A DNA stretch of 64,000 nucleotides from Promethearchaeota archaeon. GTDB lineage: Archaea > Asgardarchaeota > Lokiarchaeia > Sigyniarchaeales > SOKP01. Under the pieces are notes generated by a model, which had not been told where the DNA came from, ran no database searches, and worked only from the letters and a program-made list of their open reading frames with translations. Position numbers and translations under genes: made by a program. The stretch covers positions 518,310 through 582,309 of the forward strand of contig JAHPZA010000009.1 of the NCBI GenBank assembly GCA_019058445.1. The letters are read 5' to 3'. Positions 8,958 through 18,439 of this stretch are shown piece after piece; position 1 is the first letter of the stretch; each line of letters starts with the position of its first letter.

Positions 8958-10166
8958 TTGAAAGGAATAATGGTATTAGGTTTTAATGAGAATTTTGAAG
9001 CCTTCATTGAGGCGCAGTTTCCAAATGATCTTTCTGAAAGTTACAATTTGAAAGCATCTGATCTTATGAATATATACACACTTCATAGAATGGAGAAAAA
9101 TGGACCAAATTTTTTTCAAATGGAGATTAGAGAGTTTACAGTTGCTAGTTTTTTTACAGGTTTTTCTCTTAAGCATTATGTGGGACGTCCTGATTATGCC
9201 ATTACCATATTTTTTTCTAATGAGGAGATGACACAAGATTCATCTCTAATAGATTATGACTTTGAGGGTAAACTAAGGAAAATTGCTTATGATATATTAC
9301 CTAAAAGAGGAGAAACAAATTTTACTGGATTGCTCGAGGATTATTATGGAAAATTAGAAAATCAACAAATAGAACCTTATTGGGATGAATATAATGAAGA
9401 TGAAATTTCTAAATTCGTACCACTCCCAACTGAAGGAAGTAGTGATGAAATTACTACTGAAGTAAACCCGATTAACTTAGCGCATATGAATAATCCTCAA
9501 ACGAATGAAAATGATAAGGAACAGAATTATTATAAACTTGAAAATGAAGTATTAAAAACGGAAATTGAAAGTTTAGAAATGCTATTAAAAGAGAAAACTG
9601 AAAAAATCACGGAACTCTCCCAAAGTCAAAATATGTCTGAAGGTCCAGACACAGCAGATTGGAAATCTAAATATGAAAAACTCGAAGAATATAATCAAAT
9701 TTTAACTGAAAATGTTGATAAATTAACCGAACTGAACTCTAAATATGATGAAGAAATTAAGAGATTCACTAACAATAAAACTGAATTGCAAAAAAAAATG
9801 GATTCAAAGGAGACACTTATCAATGAATTAACAAGGAAGCTAGAAAAAACGACTAAAGAATTAGAGGGATGCAAAGAAAGCAAAGATGATGCTATTGAGT
9901 ACTATCAGGTCATGGAACTGTTAAAAAAAGAAAATAAGGAATTAATCCAAGAAAATCAAACGCTTAAAAAAGATAATGAAATTCACTTGGATAGTATTGC
10001 TGATTTAAAGCTTAAACTTAGAGATTTCAAAGAAAAAGCCTCTTCTGAAGGAAATGCTCAAGATAACCTCACAGAAGAGCTTATCGATTTGAAAAAAGAA
10101 ATAAAAGTGTTAAGGCGTGAAAGAGATCATTATAGAGCAATCATTAAGGAAAAAAATCTCCTCTAA
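8958..10166 (+). CDS. Longin-like N-terminal domain plus long coiled coil
   Basis: 402 aa. Residues 1-115 start GIMVLGFNENFEAFIEAQFP, then have a helix (LKASDLMNIYTLH), a strand run ending SFFTGFSLKHYVG, a strand AITIFFS, and helices. The order and the GI-x(n)-P-x(n)-DLM-x-IY/F-x(n)-F-TG pattern are shared with the protein at 14676-15794, suggesting a common longin/roadblock-type domain. Residues about 185-400 are heptad-rich coiled coil. This architecture resembles tethers or golgins, which is inference only. TTG at 8958 is supported by GTGAT at 8947-8951; ATG at 8970 is a possible alternative. Confidence 0.7.
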   Translation: MKGIMVLGFNENFEAFIEAQFPNDLSESYNLKASDLMNIYTLHRMEKNGPNFFQMEIREFTVASFFTGFSLKHYVGRPDYAITIFFSNEEMTQDSSLIDYDFEGKLRKIAYDILPKRGETNFTGLLEDYYGKLENQQIEPYWDEYNEDEISKFVPLPTEGSSDEITTEVNPINLAHMNNPQTNENDKEQNYYKLENEVLKTEIESLEMLLKEKTEKITELSQSQNMSEGPDTADWKSKYEKLEEYNQILTENVDKLTELNSKYDEEIKRFTNNKTELQKKMDSKETLINELTRKLEKTTKELEGCKESKDDAIEYYQVMELLKKENKELIQENQTLKKDNEIHLDSIADLKLKLRDFKEKASSEGNAQDNLTEELIDLKKEIKVLRRERDHYRAIIKEKNLL

Positions 10167-10381
10167 AGAAGTTATTATAATACTAGGTTTTTTACTTTAT
10201 TTTAAGCTTGAAGAATAATCATATTTCCCTTTTTTCCCTTGAAATTAGAACACAAGTTTCATATATACTAAAAACATAATTTTTTATAACTTAGTTTTCT
10301 ATTATTATTTAGTTTTACACAATAGTTTTAAAAGTAAAATTTTATATAATTATTATAAAAGATTATAAAATATTAAAAAAA

Positions 10382-10395
10382 GGTGTGTAAAAACG
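10382..10395 (+). promoter_or_regulatory. SD GGTG with ACG start for the roadblock gene
   Basis: GGTG at 10382-10385 is followed after 7 nt by an in-frame ACG (10393). The frame is open from 10369 and contains no ATG, GTG or TTG until 10465, which lies inside the conserved domain. ATT at 10399 is a second candidate. Confidence 0.4.
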
Positions 10396-10848
10396 TCAAT
10401 TGATACAAAATCATTCGATAACATACTCAGTAAGATTATTAAGTCAGAGAGCGGTATTAAAAAAGTGATTTTGGTTGATCGCACGGGATTAACCATCGCA
10501 AGTGTTTCAAAATTTTCCTATTTTCCAGCTGATGTAGACGGAATTGGTGCTATAGCCAGTGCTGTTTTCTGCGCATCTGAAGAACAAGGAAAAAACCTCG
10601 AGCTCGGTGATTTGGACATTGTGACAAGTGAATTCAGCGGAGGTAAGATTTTTGCTGCTGCGTGCGGATTTAAAGGTGTCCTATGCCTTATTAGTGATCC
10701 CGATATAAATATTGGGTTGATTAGACTTATATTAAAAAGATCTGGAGATGAACTTAAAGAAATATTAGATGAGTTCTTATCAGAAATTCCAGAAGCAATG
10801 GACAGCGGTCTTGATTTATCAGATCTTGATGAGTTGACCCCTGATTAA
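10393..10848 (+). CDS. Roadblock/LC7 domain protein
   Basis: About 151 aa if started at the ACG at 10393. The pattern is an N-terminal helix (SFDNILSKIIKSE), strand KKVILVDRTGLTIAS, helix DGIGAIASAVFCASEEQGKNL, strands IVTSEFSGGKIFAAACG and GVLCLISD, then the C-terminal helix. This is the classic roadblock/MglB fold, which forms dimers that serve as platforms or GAPs for small GTPases. The GTG at 10465 would delete helix 1 and half of strand 1, so the start must lie upstream. A T/A-rich promoter region precedes it. No GTPase gene is adjacent; the partner would have to be encoded elsewhere. Confidence 0.85.
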   Translation, partial: TSIDTKSFDNILSKIIKSESGIKKVILVDRTGLTIASVSKFSYFPADVDGIGAIASAVFCASEEQGKNLELGDLDIVTSEFSGGKIFAAACGFKGVLCLISDPDINIGLIRLILKRSGDELKEILDEFLSEIPEAMDSGLDLSDLDELTPD

Positions 10849-10984
10849 CTTCTAAATAGCATAATCTTTAATTTTCATACTTATTTTTGCCTAATTAGTA
10901 AATTTCATCATAATCAATTATATTACGTTAATTTTATAGATTTATTTTAGTAATTCTTTAACAATTGCCTATGGAAAAGAACTT

Positions 10985-11152
10985 ATGAGAGATGATATCG
11001 AAAAGAGATTACATAGGGTTGCAATAACTTTAGATAAAGATAATCTCAAGTGTCCGTATTCAAAAAAATGTGATAAGGCAAAATACTGCAAAAGATGTAA
11101 TGTTTTTTTTGAGAAATGTACCCTTTTCAAAGATCTAAATCTTTCATTATGA
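10985..11152 (+). CDS. Small Cys-rich (zinc-binding?) protein, 55 aa
   Basis: A short ORF starting at ATG 10985. Its second half has five or six cysteines in the arrangement CPYSKKC, YCKRC and FEKC, so a small zinc-binding knuckle is likely. The N-terminal 20 residues form a charged helix. It follows the roadblock gene by 136 nt on the same strand, and no other ORF occupies the 400-nt gap before the convergent gene at 11254. I do not recognise a named family. Cysteine conservation in relatives would be the best proof that it is a gene. Confidence 0.55.
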   Translation: MRDDIEKRLHRVAITLDKDNLKCPYSKKCDKAKYCKRCNVFFEKCTLFKDLNLSL

Positions 11153-11253
11153 TTTGCCTAATAAAAGAAAAAAAGGAAAATTGATTTAATTTTAAAAAAT
11201 TCTAAATTTTGTTATTTTAAAGCTTGTTCTTTCTAATTATAAGTTGAATTATT

Positions 11254-11790
11254 TTACCATGCTACTTCATATTTACATTGTCTAGCGCCTTCCATTCTAC
11301 ATTCACCGGGAATGTGTTTAACTCTTGGAATTTGACCATCAGCTCTGAGCTTATACATAAATCCTTCAATAATCCCAATATCGTATGAACATGGATAGGG
11401 GCTACTACAAGTCATAATTCCTTTGTTTTTACCAGTTTTTTCATATGCATAATGCCCAATCTCTCCATTTTGATAATTCATATGGTAAGCCTGGTCCATC
11501 ATTGCTAGGGCTTTTTCAATGGTATCAAGTTGAGGTGGAAGAACGGCTGTTTCCGGGATTTTCATTCCAATGACTTTTAGTGTCGCATTTCCTAATTTCT
11601 CTGCGATAACCTTGAATGCGTTTAAATAGTTCTGAAGTTTAAACCATTTTCGAGGTTGAGGTTCTTTAATGCCATTTTCTTCGAGAATTTGGTAAGCTGT
11701 CTTTTTAAAAGCGCCCATTCCTTCCACAACTGCCAGAATAGATTCTCCATTGACATCTACATTTGGAGAATATGATTTATAAACTGCCAC
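11254..11790 (-). CDS. V4R / heme-NO-binding-like fold protein
   Basis: 178 aa, starting with GTG at 11790 after a GGTG SD. Features are FKKTAYQILEENGI, a helical middle (FKVIAEKLGNATLKVIG), MNYQNGEIGHYAYE, CSSPYPCSYDIGIIEGF and the C-terminal C....A.QCKYEVAW. The layout and the final Cys-rich strand resemble the V4R/HNOB-like ligand-binding domains that sense small molecules in bacteria and archaea, where the C-terminal Cys residues can bind zinc. The ligand is unknown. It stands alone, convergent to the small Cys-rich gene. Family placement is from general pattern, not from a search. Confidence 0.6.
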   Translation of the reverse strand: MAVYKSYSPNVDVNGESILAVVEGMGAFKKTAYQILEENGIKEPQPRKWFKLQNYLNAFKVIAEKLGNATLKVIGMKIPETAVLPPQLDTIEKALAMMDQAYHMNYQNGEIGHYAYEKTGKNKGIMTCSSPYPCSYDIGIIEGFMYKLRADGQIPRVKHIPGECRMEGARQCKYEVAW

Positions 11791-11999
11791 TTAAAGTTTC
11801 ACCTTTTTGTATATTTATATTTGATTTACTTAGGAACTATAAATCTAAAATATAAACCTAGCTTTTGAATAATTATTCTTAACAGTGCTACGAAATAGAT
11901 TTAAAAAATGAATTATTAAAAAAATCTAAAAGCACTCGTATAACTTAGAACCACTTTTTAAATGAAAGTGTATATAAGCTAAATTATTGTGTGATTTTT

Positions 12000-12803
12000 A
12001 TGAAGTTAGGATTAGAAAATAAGGTTGCATTAGTTTTGGCCTCGAGCAAAGGATTAGGGTTTGCTTGCGCTAAAGGATTATATGAAGAAGGTGCGAATAT
12101 TGTAATAAGCAGCCGTTCTGAGGAAAATTTGAGGGTTGCGAAGCAAAAGATTGAAAATCTTAAATCCATAAGTGAAAATAATAAATTATTCACGGTTGCT
12201 GTAGATTTATTGTATGAAGACCAAATTAAAACATTAGTCGAAAAAACTTTTAACGAATTTGGACGCATTGATATCTTAGTGCATAATGCTGGAGGACCTC
12301 CATCAGCACCTATTAATAAAATTACTCAAGAGGAGTGGTCAGATTCAATTGAGTTAAACCTTCGCTCTTTCATTAGAATTTCAGATTTAATTGTACCAAT
12401 TATGCAAAAACAGAAATATGGAAAAATCATCGCAATTACCTCTATTTCGGTAAAACAACCATTGGAAAATTTAGTGCTCTCAAATACTACTCGTCTTGGA
12501 GTCGTGGGCTACGCGAAAACCCTCGCAAATGAATTTGCAAAAGACAATATATTAGTTAATGTGGTTTGCCCCGGTCCTAACCTTACGGATAGAATGAAAG
12601 AAATAATAAGCAAAATGGCTCAAGATATGGGAAAATCTGAGAAAGAGGTCGAAAAAAATTGGACACATCAAATACCATTAGGTAGAATGGGCAAACCAGA
12701 TGATTTAGCGAATTTAGTTGTCTTTCTGGCTTCTGAACGAGCAAGCTATATTACTGGGACAGTAATACAAGTAGATGGGGGATTTGTAAAAAGTCCATTT
12801 TAA
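12000..12803 (+). CDS. Short-chain dehydrogenase/reductase (SDR) with altered active site
   Basis: 267 aa, Rossmann fold. The cofactor loop reads ASSKGLGFA, followed by HNAGGPPSAP for the NAG motif and NILVNVVCPGP after the active-site helix. The usual Tyr-x3-Lys is replaced: the aligned segment is LSNTTRLGVVGYAKTLA, giving Ser and Arg at those positions. A Ser in ITSISVKQ is kept. A subgroup of FabG-like SDRs is known with this change, so activity may differ from ordinary ketoreductases. The frame can be extended to GTG at 11991, but that GTGAT looks like the SD, so ATG at 12000 is preferred. Confidence 0.85.
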   Translation: MKLGLENKVALVLASSKGLGFACAKGLYEEGANIVISSRSEENLRVAKQKIENLKSISENNKLFTVAVDLLYEDQIKTLVEKTFNEFGRIDILVHNAGGPPSAPINKITQEEWSDSIELNLRSFIRISDLIVPIMQKQKYGKIIAITSISVKQPLENLVLSNTTRLGVVGYAKTLANEFAKDNILVNVVCPGPNLTDRMKEIISKMAQDMGKSEKEVEKNWTHQIPLGRMGKPDDLANLVVFLASERASYITGTVIQVDGGFVKSPF

Positions 12804-12992
12804 CAAGAAATCTAATTTTCTAAAAGACCATAAATATATATTTCAAAATTGTTTTGTCAGTAATGTAAATTCAGAAAATATTTTGAGATAATCAAAATTA
12901 GTGGAACCATCGATATTTCCTCTGAATTAATAAAAATTTATATAGATATTTAATGTAGTTAATATCAATAGAACTCTTATAGGATAAAAAAA

Positions 12993-14675
12993 ATGAAATT
13001 TCTGAATAAAAGAAATAAAACTTGTGGATTTATAGCTATATGTTTTGTTTTGATGCTATCCTACCAGATTGTATCAGTTACATCTCCAAATGATTCCAAA
13101 ACTATAAATACTCAGGAGAATCCCAAGATTTCTGCTCAAATAAGTGATACGGAATACGATTGGCTTAATAATTCTGGCTTTGACACTTCGGAATACTGGT
13201 ATAGTCAAAATAATACTGATACTTTAAATCCAGATGTTAATGCTTCTATTAGTAATGGTTTTGCAGATTTCGAGATATTAGGAAATGTAGACACTAAAAT
13301 AATTGATGATCCCCTTAATGATGGTACTTGGCATGCATTTACTTATAGCAATTTTCGACTACCAGAGGATTATGGTATTGATTCAAGAGGTTGTTGGGTT
13401 ACACACGAATGGGATGAAGATGAAGATCAGACTCATAATTATCCTATTATCCATTGGAAAAAAAACGTTAGCATGGGATTTGATATGTCAGATTATAATA
13501 TTACTTCTGCATCTCTTGAGGTAATGTTTAATGCATCTGTTGGTACTAATGTAGATACTGAGAATGATGATGATTCAGGGGGCAGTGGGAATTGGCAATA
13601 TTCTATTGGTGATTTTGTAGAATTTTATGTAGAACTTTCAGATATATATGGTACTAATCCATATAGAGTGCGATATAATAAAACTTATAATCTAGGGCAA
13701 GATGGTATTTCACCACAAATAACTACTATCGAAGAAAAGCCAATTGAACCACAAGGTGATGAGGATGACTTAATTAGTGCCTTGAATTCAGCTTTTGAGG
13801 GCAGTCCTGGTCATTCTAACTTTAATATCACTTTAGGAATAACTATTTATTGTGAAGATAATGATCCGAATATAGATGTGGACACATATGATCCATTAAT
13901 CATTAGATCATGTAATTTATCATTTACTTACGAGAAATTAATTGATGAATTCAATTCTATATCTTGGAATCAAGATGCCAATAAACTTAGTGATCTTAGC
14001 CCTGGAAATGATACTAGTGTTGTAGCAACGGAAGCAAATCTTAAATTTAAATATACTATTGATAAAAATTGGACAACAAATACAGGTTCTCAGAATTCTG
14101 AAATCAATATATATTTAAATAGAAATCCTTACCCAATACCAATAAAATTAATTCATGTTAATGTGTCTGATTTTGAACAAGAAGCGGATTTAAATCTTAT
14201 TCCTCCAGTGGATAGTGTAAATCTTTCAATTGAAATTTTAATTAAAGATGATTTTGGGCTTGATGATATTATTACAATATCAATTGATAATGTTACCCTT
14301 GACATTTCTTATATAATCTATTTTGACATTCCTCACTCAGGAGGAGATGGTGGCGGAGGTGGAACTAAAATTATACGTGGTGAAGATTATACACCGATTG
14401 TTATCGGATTAGTTGCAGGGATTATTGGTCTTATCGCGGTATTCGGAGCATATCAGGCACACTTTAAACATCCGTTAATGGTAAGAAAAATTAGAAAACT
14501 CAAGAAAAAAATCAAGAAGGGAAAAACTCTGAAATCGTTAGCAGTAAATCCGAGAGAAGAAATTATTCGAGATAATTTTAAAGCAAAAACACGGCAAGCA
14601 TTAGATGAAGAATTTTTGCAGCCTGAAGTTTTAGGAAAAATGAATAAAATAAAAGAACAAGGAGGAGGGAAATAA
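12993..14675 (+). CDS. Secreted/anchored protein with C-terminal TM segment
   Basis: 560 aa. A signal peptide at about residues 10-31 is followed by an acidic, Asn/Asp/Ser-rich beta-strand region (about 40-445), with several N-x-S/T sequons as expected of an archaeal surface protein. A Gly-rich linker (GGDGGGGGTK, about 449-458) leads to one TM helix (about 466-488) and a cytosolic Lys-rich tail of about 70 residues. I do not recognise the ectodomain. The next gene starts directly after the stop codon (14675/14676), so the cytosolic longin-like protein it encodes is probably its partner. A TATA-like TTTATATAG lies about 50 nt upstream of the start. Confidence 0.75.
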   Translation: MKFLNKRNKTCGFIAICFVLMLSYQIVSVTSPNDSKTINTQENPKISAQISDTEYDWLNNSGFDTSEYWYSQNNTDTLNPDVNASISNGFADFEILGNVDTKIIDDPLNDGTWHAFTYSNFRLPEDYGIDSRGCWVTHEWDEDEDQTHNYPIIHWKKNVSMGFDMSDYNITSASLEVMFNASVGTNVDTENDDDSGGSGNWQYSIGDFVEFYVELSDIYGTNPYRVRYNKTYNLGQDGISPQITTIEEKPIEPQGDEDDLISALNSAFEGSPGHSNFNITLGITIYCEDNDPNIDVDTYDPLIIRSCNLSFTYEKLIDEFNSISWNQDANKLSDLSPGNDTSVVATEANLKFKYTIDKNWTTNTGSQNSEINIYLNRNPYPIPIKLIHVNVSDFEQEADLNLIPPVDSVNLSIEILIKDDFGLDDIITISIDNVTLDISYIIYFDIPHSGGDGGGGGTKIIRGEDYTPIVIGLVAGIIGLIAVFGAYQAHFKHPLMVRKIRKLKKKIKKGKTLKSLAVNPREEIIRDNFKAKTRQALDEEFLQPEVLGKMNKIKEQGGGK

Positions 14676-15794
14676 ATGCCTCAAGGGATCGTAATAACCA
14701 AATGGACACATGATAAGGGGATGATTGTTGATACGAAATACCCTGAAACTATTGAAGTTGATTTGGATGATATGATGCGGGTATTCTATGCGCATGTTGT
14801 AGGTGCTGGAGCAGGGGGAGATGTGTTAGTGAGGCTTGAAAAGGCGCGATCTAATGTGTCAAGTCATTTTACCGGAATGGATGCTAAAGTACCTTACTTA
14901 GTTAATTTGATGCTAGAGATAGGAGAAGATCCCGATATGTACGGTGAAGCGGTTATTAAAGAAATTAATGAAAATATTATAAAATATCTTGATCAAATGA
15001 CGGGAACAGATGTTAATAAAGACTATAGCACTAAGAAGACCTTAAAAGAATACCTAAAAAATGCCTTATTTCTTTTGGATCGTTTAAAAAATATGACAAG
15101 AGAGCAGCGGTTAGCTCAAATTTATAGTAGCAAAAAATCGCGGTCAATTTTAGAGATATTACATCAACAAGCGTATTCTAGAAGAGAGTTGCAAAACATC
15201 TTAGAAGAAAAATTAGGAGCATTTGTATCCAATATTGAATATACACTGGATCCATTCATTAAAACTAATCTCGTGAAACAGGATTGGATTGAGGGATTTT
15301 CGGATATCTTCTTATTTCTAATTTCAGATTTTACTCTTTTTAGAAAACCGGCAGATAATACACTTAAGAATGCGAGAAAAAATGTACCAAGTCCAGATTT
15401 AGCTAAAACATATCGTGAAGAAGTGGGTAAATTCTTCTCAACTTATCAACCAACAATTATAGATAGTGTAAATATTGCGCTTAATTTGCTAAATCCCGAT
15501 AAATACGATTTCATCGTACTATTACGAGAACGAGCATATCCTTTGAATAAATTGCCAAAAAGTCCTGCTGATAGTTTCTTAGATACTAGAGCACTTTTAG
15601 AATCATTAGCAAAGGATCAAATTATAAAGATTATAAAAGATAAAAGAGATATTGAGTGGGTTTTTTTATTCACTGATGTTTCAGCTGAAACCTTTTATCC
15701 GGAATACATGCTTGAGAATATTCGAGCAGCGCCCTTAAAAAAAGAGATAGCAATTAAGCATTTAGAATTACTTGAAGTAGCATACCAGAAATAA
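14676..15794 (+). CDS. Cytosolic protein with longin-like N-terminal domain
   Basis: 372 aa with no TM segment. Residues 1-110 match the layout of the protein at 8958: GIVITKWTHDKG, a Pro-ended hairpin, the helix DLDDMMRVFYAHVVG, strands ending in SSHFTGMD, a strand YLVNLMLEIGEDPDMYGE, and a final helix. I infer a longin-like or related roadblock-class fold. Residues 115-372 are mostly helical, with a possible winged helix around SKKSRSILEILHQQAYSRRELQNIL. An AGGAGGAGGG SD lies in the end of the preceding gene and the two genes abut, so the protein may sit under the membrane-anchored protein encoded upstream. Confidence 0.7.
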   Translation: MPQGIVITKWTHDKGMIVDTKYPETIEVDLDDMMRVFYAHVVGAGAGGDVLVRLEKARSNVSSHFTGMDAKVPYLVNLMLEIGEDPDMYGEAVIKEINENIIKYLDQMTGTDVNKDYSTKKTLKEYLKNALFLLDRLKNMTREQRLAQIYSSKKSRSILEILHQQAYSRRELQNILEEKLGAFVSNIEYTLDPFIKTNLVKQDWIEGFSDIFLFLISDFTLFRKPADNTLKNARKNVPSPDLAKTYREEVGKFFSTYQPTIIDSVNIALNLLNPDKYDFIVLLRERAYPLNKLPKSPADSFLDTRALLESLAKDQIIKIIKDKRDIEWVFLFTDVSAETFYPEYMLENIRAAPLKKEIAIKHLELLEVAYQK

Positions 15795-15852
15795 GAATTA
15801 ATACATTTTTTTATAATTCTACTTTTTAACCTTTTTTGTTCTAACTAGTTTA

Positions 15853-17007
15853 TTAAAATAATACAGGATTGGTAATTCCAAGATATTTATCAATTACTTC
15901 TAAAATATCTTCTTTTGTTCCCATATAAGCAAATAATTGATGTGTTGCTTTTCCATGAGACAACGTCCCTTGAGTTTCAAATTGATTTAGTTGGAGCTCT
16001 ATTTCTCCAAAATTTAAAAATAATTTATCTGGAGTTTCTGAGTTGTAAGATTGAATCACACCAATTTCAGAGTCCGGATGATCTCGTGAAACGTCAAAAC
16101 AATTCTCTTGCGATTTTGGGACATCATCAGATAATTTAACTAATAATCCCCAATCTTCAGTTTCGGGAATATCCAACACATACCCTATTTTTGCTTGCAT
16201 AGTATAATCAATGTCTTCAGGACGGATGGCTAATTTGTATATGTCATAGACATCAATTTTAAAGGCCACATAATCTTCTCCAATTATCAATCGATCGTGA
16301 GGTATTGTTCGAAAATATGACAGTGGTTTAGGATTTGGATTTGTTGGTATTAACACCGTTCCAGGATTATAGGGACCTCCACTGATGATTTGAGTTAATG
16401 TCCAACCATTAACATTTAGATTTGTACTCTTTAACTTGCATTCTTCAATGTATTCAATTCCACAATAAGGAATACCAATAGAATATCGTTCTTTTATGAG
16501 AGAAATTTTTCTTATTATTTCCCCATCATACTGCTCTTTAGTTCTTTGATTTGTTAAAGAAATTTTACTAGACACTGAACAAAAAGCATTTGATTTGTTT
16601 TCTAAAATATAATCAGCTGGATCAAGACCCTCTGGACAAAACCATTCTTCCCAAGTTTCAGGTTTTTTGTAAAAAAAATATCTTTCAGGACTTATCCAAA
16701 ATCTATCTCCTCCAATGTTCCACTCATTTTTCTCAATCACATCTTTTATATTTGGCGCAGTCCATAATAAATTATAACAATCTCTTTTAGGAAACACCCC
16801 TAGAACTCGACCACCATATATTGAAATAATTATTGAAGCTTCACCAAACTCCATTTCAACGATATTCGTACTCTTCCCTATTTTATTTAATAAATCACTT
16901 TTGGTATTATAACTCATGGCTAATACTTTTCCTTTAGTTATTTTATTATAATATTCATTAGAAGTTTTGATTTTATTAAATTTAATAATTAACTCTGAAA
17001 ATTTCAA
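15853..17007 (-). CDS. Galactose mutarotase-fold protein (DUF6786-like)
   Basis: 384 aa from ATG at 17007; an internal ATG at 16917 (MSYNTKSD) sits closer to the conserved part and may be the true start. Conserved-looking segments are YGGRVLGVFP, NLLWTAP, WNIGGDRFWISPERYFFY, YIEECKL, GWTLTQIISGG and the C-terminal KATHQLFAYMG. The beta-rich pattern with GGRV...N.W......GGDR.W is that of aldose-epimerase/mutarotase superfamily proteins of the DUF6786 type, which bind or modify sugars. The catalytic residues of true mutarotases cannot be assigned. It is convergent with the longin-like gene and divergent from the VOC gene. Confidence 0.65.
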   Translation of the reverse strand: MKFSELIIKFNKIKTSNEYYNKITKGKVLAMSYNTKSDLLNKIGKSTNIVEMEFGEASIIISIYGGRVLGVFPKRDCYNLLWTAPNIKDVIEKNEWNIGGDRFWISPERYFFYKKPETWEEWFCPEGLDPADYILENKSNAFCSVSSKISLTNQRTKEQYDGEIIRKISLIKERYSIGIPYCGIEYIEECKLKSTNLNVNGWTLTQIISGGPYNPGTVLIPTNPNPKPLSYFRTIPHDRLIIGEDYVAFKIDVYDIYKLAIRPEDIDYTMQAKIGYVLDIPETEDWGLLVKLSDDVPKSQENCFDVSRDHPDSEIGVIQSYNSETPDKLFLNFGEIELQLNQFETQGTLSHGKATHQLFAYMGTKEDILEVIDKYLGITNPVLF

Positions 17008-17111
17008 ACTTATTATTTACCAAGAAAACTAATAATTTTTATATTTTATTGACATTTAAAATATAGATTAAGATTTTTACTCTATTATCATAAGAACTAA
17101 ATAAAAAAGAA

Positions 17112-17489
17112 GTGAAAAATCTGCCTAAAGTTGTACATTTTGAAATTAATGTTGATGATCCAAAAAGAGCAATTAAATTCTATGAAAAAACATTCGGATG
17201 GGAATTCACCAAATGGGAAGGCCCTATGAACTATTGGTTAATTAAAACAGGAGAAGATTCCGAACAAGGGATAAATGGAGGTTTAATGAAAAGACAGGAA
17301 CCTGAAGCTTCAGTCCAAAATGCTATTGATGTATCGTCTGTTGATGAATATATTAATAAAATTGAAGCATATGGTGGAAAGATTTATGCTCCTAAAATGC
17401 CTATCCCTGGAGTAGGTTGGGTTGCTGGATTTATGGATACAGAGGGAAATAAATTTACGATCATTCAAAGCGATGAGACTGTAAAATAA
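17112..17489 (+). CDS. VOC (glyoxalase/bleomycin-resistance) family protein
   Basis: 125 aa with the two beta-alpha-beta-beta-beta halves of the vicinal-oxygen-chelate fold. The first half is VVHFEINVDDPKRAIKFYEKTFGWEFTKW, with His as the first metal ligand; the second includes EAYGGKIYAPKMPIPGVGWVAGFMDTEGNKFTIIQS, with a Glu-type ligand position near the end. Such proteins bind a divalent metal and act on small substrates; the substrate is unknown. GTG at 17112 is the only conventional start near the domain, but its GTGA could itself be the SD, with initiation slightly downstream. Confidence 0.85.
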   Translation: MKNLPKVVHFEINVDDPKRAIKFYEKTFGWEFTKWEGPMNYWLIKTGEDSEQGINGGLMKRQEPEASVQNAIDVSSVDEYINKIEAYGGKIYAPKMPIPGVGWVAGFMDTEGNKFTIIQSDETVK

Positions 17490-17524
17490 TGACTAAAGAT
17501 TCACGAAAAAATAAAAAGAAAAAT

Positions 17525-18235
17525 TTAGGTTGGTTTTAAACCTAAATAAAATAACGCTGCGCTTCCGATCATAGCAGACCTTATGACAATTAAAATTATC
17601 CCCGGAGAAAATAAACCATCTAAAATACCACCTGTCGTGTATACAAACGCTCCAATTGATAAGAACAAAAATTTTTTTCTTATTGCTCCCTTAGTCTGGA
17701 TTGCTCTAATTAGAAAGCCAAATCCGAGAAAGATAATTATGGAAAGTAAAAATATCAATGCTAAAAAGTAAACTACGGAATCTTCAACCAAGTTATCATT
17801 TATTAAATCAGTGCCTGGTATAGTTGGATTCGCATAAGTCACTGAACCTGTTGGATCTAAGAAGAGGAACAGGTCAAAAATGATACCTAAAATGATATAT
17901 ACCCCAACTATATACCATTTCTTCTGTGGAGTTAAAATTTCAGCAGCAATATACATGGCAAATATAACTACGCCTGGAAACCACATCCAATTAACAATCC
18001 CGATAAAACCACTGCTATTATCTACATTTCTTCCTGTTAAGAGAATATGGGCAAAGTCAAGAAAATCTCCAAAATAGATAAGCCCAGCAAAGAAATAGGT
18101 TAAACCTAGATATAAAAGCAGATCCGCATCTATTTTTTTTCCACGATAGATAAAAAAAAGTCCTATTAAACATGTTAAAACAAAAACTCCCGTCGCTGTA
18201 ATCCCATTTAACCATCCTACATACGATAGAGCTAT
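17525..18235 (-). CDS. Polytopic membrane protein (about 7 TM) with probable ATA start
   Basis: The first conventional start in this frame is an ATG at 17986, which would begin in the middle of the protein. The frame is open 250 nt further and encodes two or three more hydrophobic helices (ITATGVFVLTCLIGLFFIY, LLLYLGLTYFFAGLIYFGDF). An ATA at 18235 lies 7 nt after a GGTG SD (18246-18243), giving 236 aa. In total about seven TM helices are seen, with short loops and no known motif. I do not recognise the family. The start matches the GGTG-N7-ATA arrangement of the cis-prenyltransferase. Confidence 0.75.
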   Translation of the reverse strand: MALSYVGWLNGITATGVFVLTCLIGLFFIYRGKKIDADLLLYLGLTYFFAGLIYFGDFLDFAHILLTGRNVDNSSGFIGIVNWMWFPGVVIFAMYIAAEILTPQKKWYIVGVYIILGIIFDLFLFLDPTGSVTYANPTIPGTDLINDNLVEDSVVYFLALIFLLSIIIFLGFGFLIRAIQTKGAIRKKFLFLSIGAFVYTTGGILDGLFSPGIILIVIRSAMIGSAALFYLGLKPT

Positions 18236-18246
18236 ATCATCTCACC
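18233..18246 (-). promoter_or_regulatory. SD GGTG with ATA start for the membrane protein
   Basis: On the minus strand GGTG (18246-18243) is followed by 7 nt and ATA (18235-18233). An in-frame TGA overlaps the SD (18244-18242), so the coding frame cannot start further upstream and contains no ATG/GTG/TTG for 250 nt downstream. Confidence 0.55.
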
Positions 18247-18439
18247 TTTTTAAGTTAATTCCATAAATTTTTACAATTATATGTAAGGTTACCTTTTTAT
18301 AAATTTAAATCTTTTTCACATGAGCAATTAATTAGTCTATTTGAAAAAAAATTGTTTGAGAAATTATAAATTCTTAGCAGATTATTTCTATGTAATTTTT
18401 TTAAGAGTTCTAGAAAACAGATAAAATCTCATACCATTA

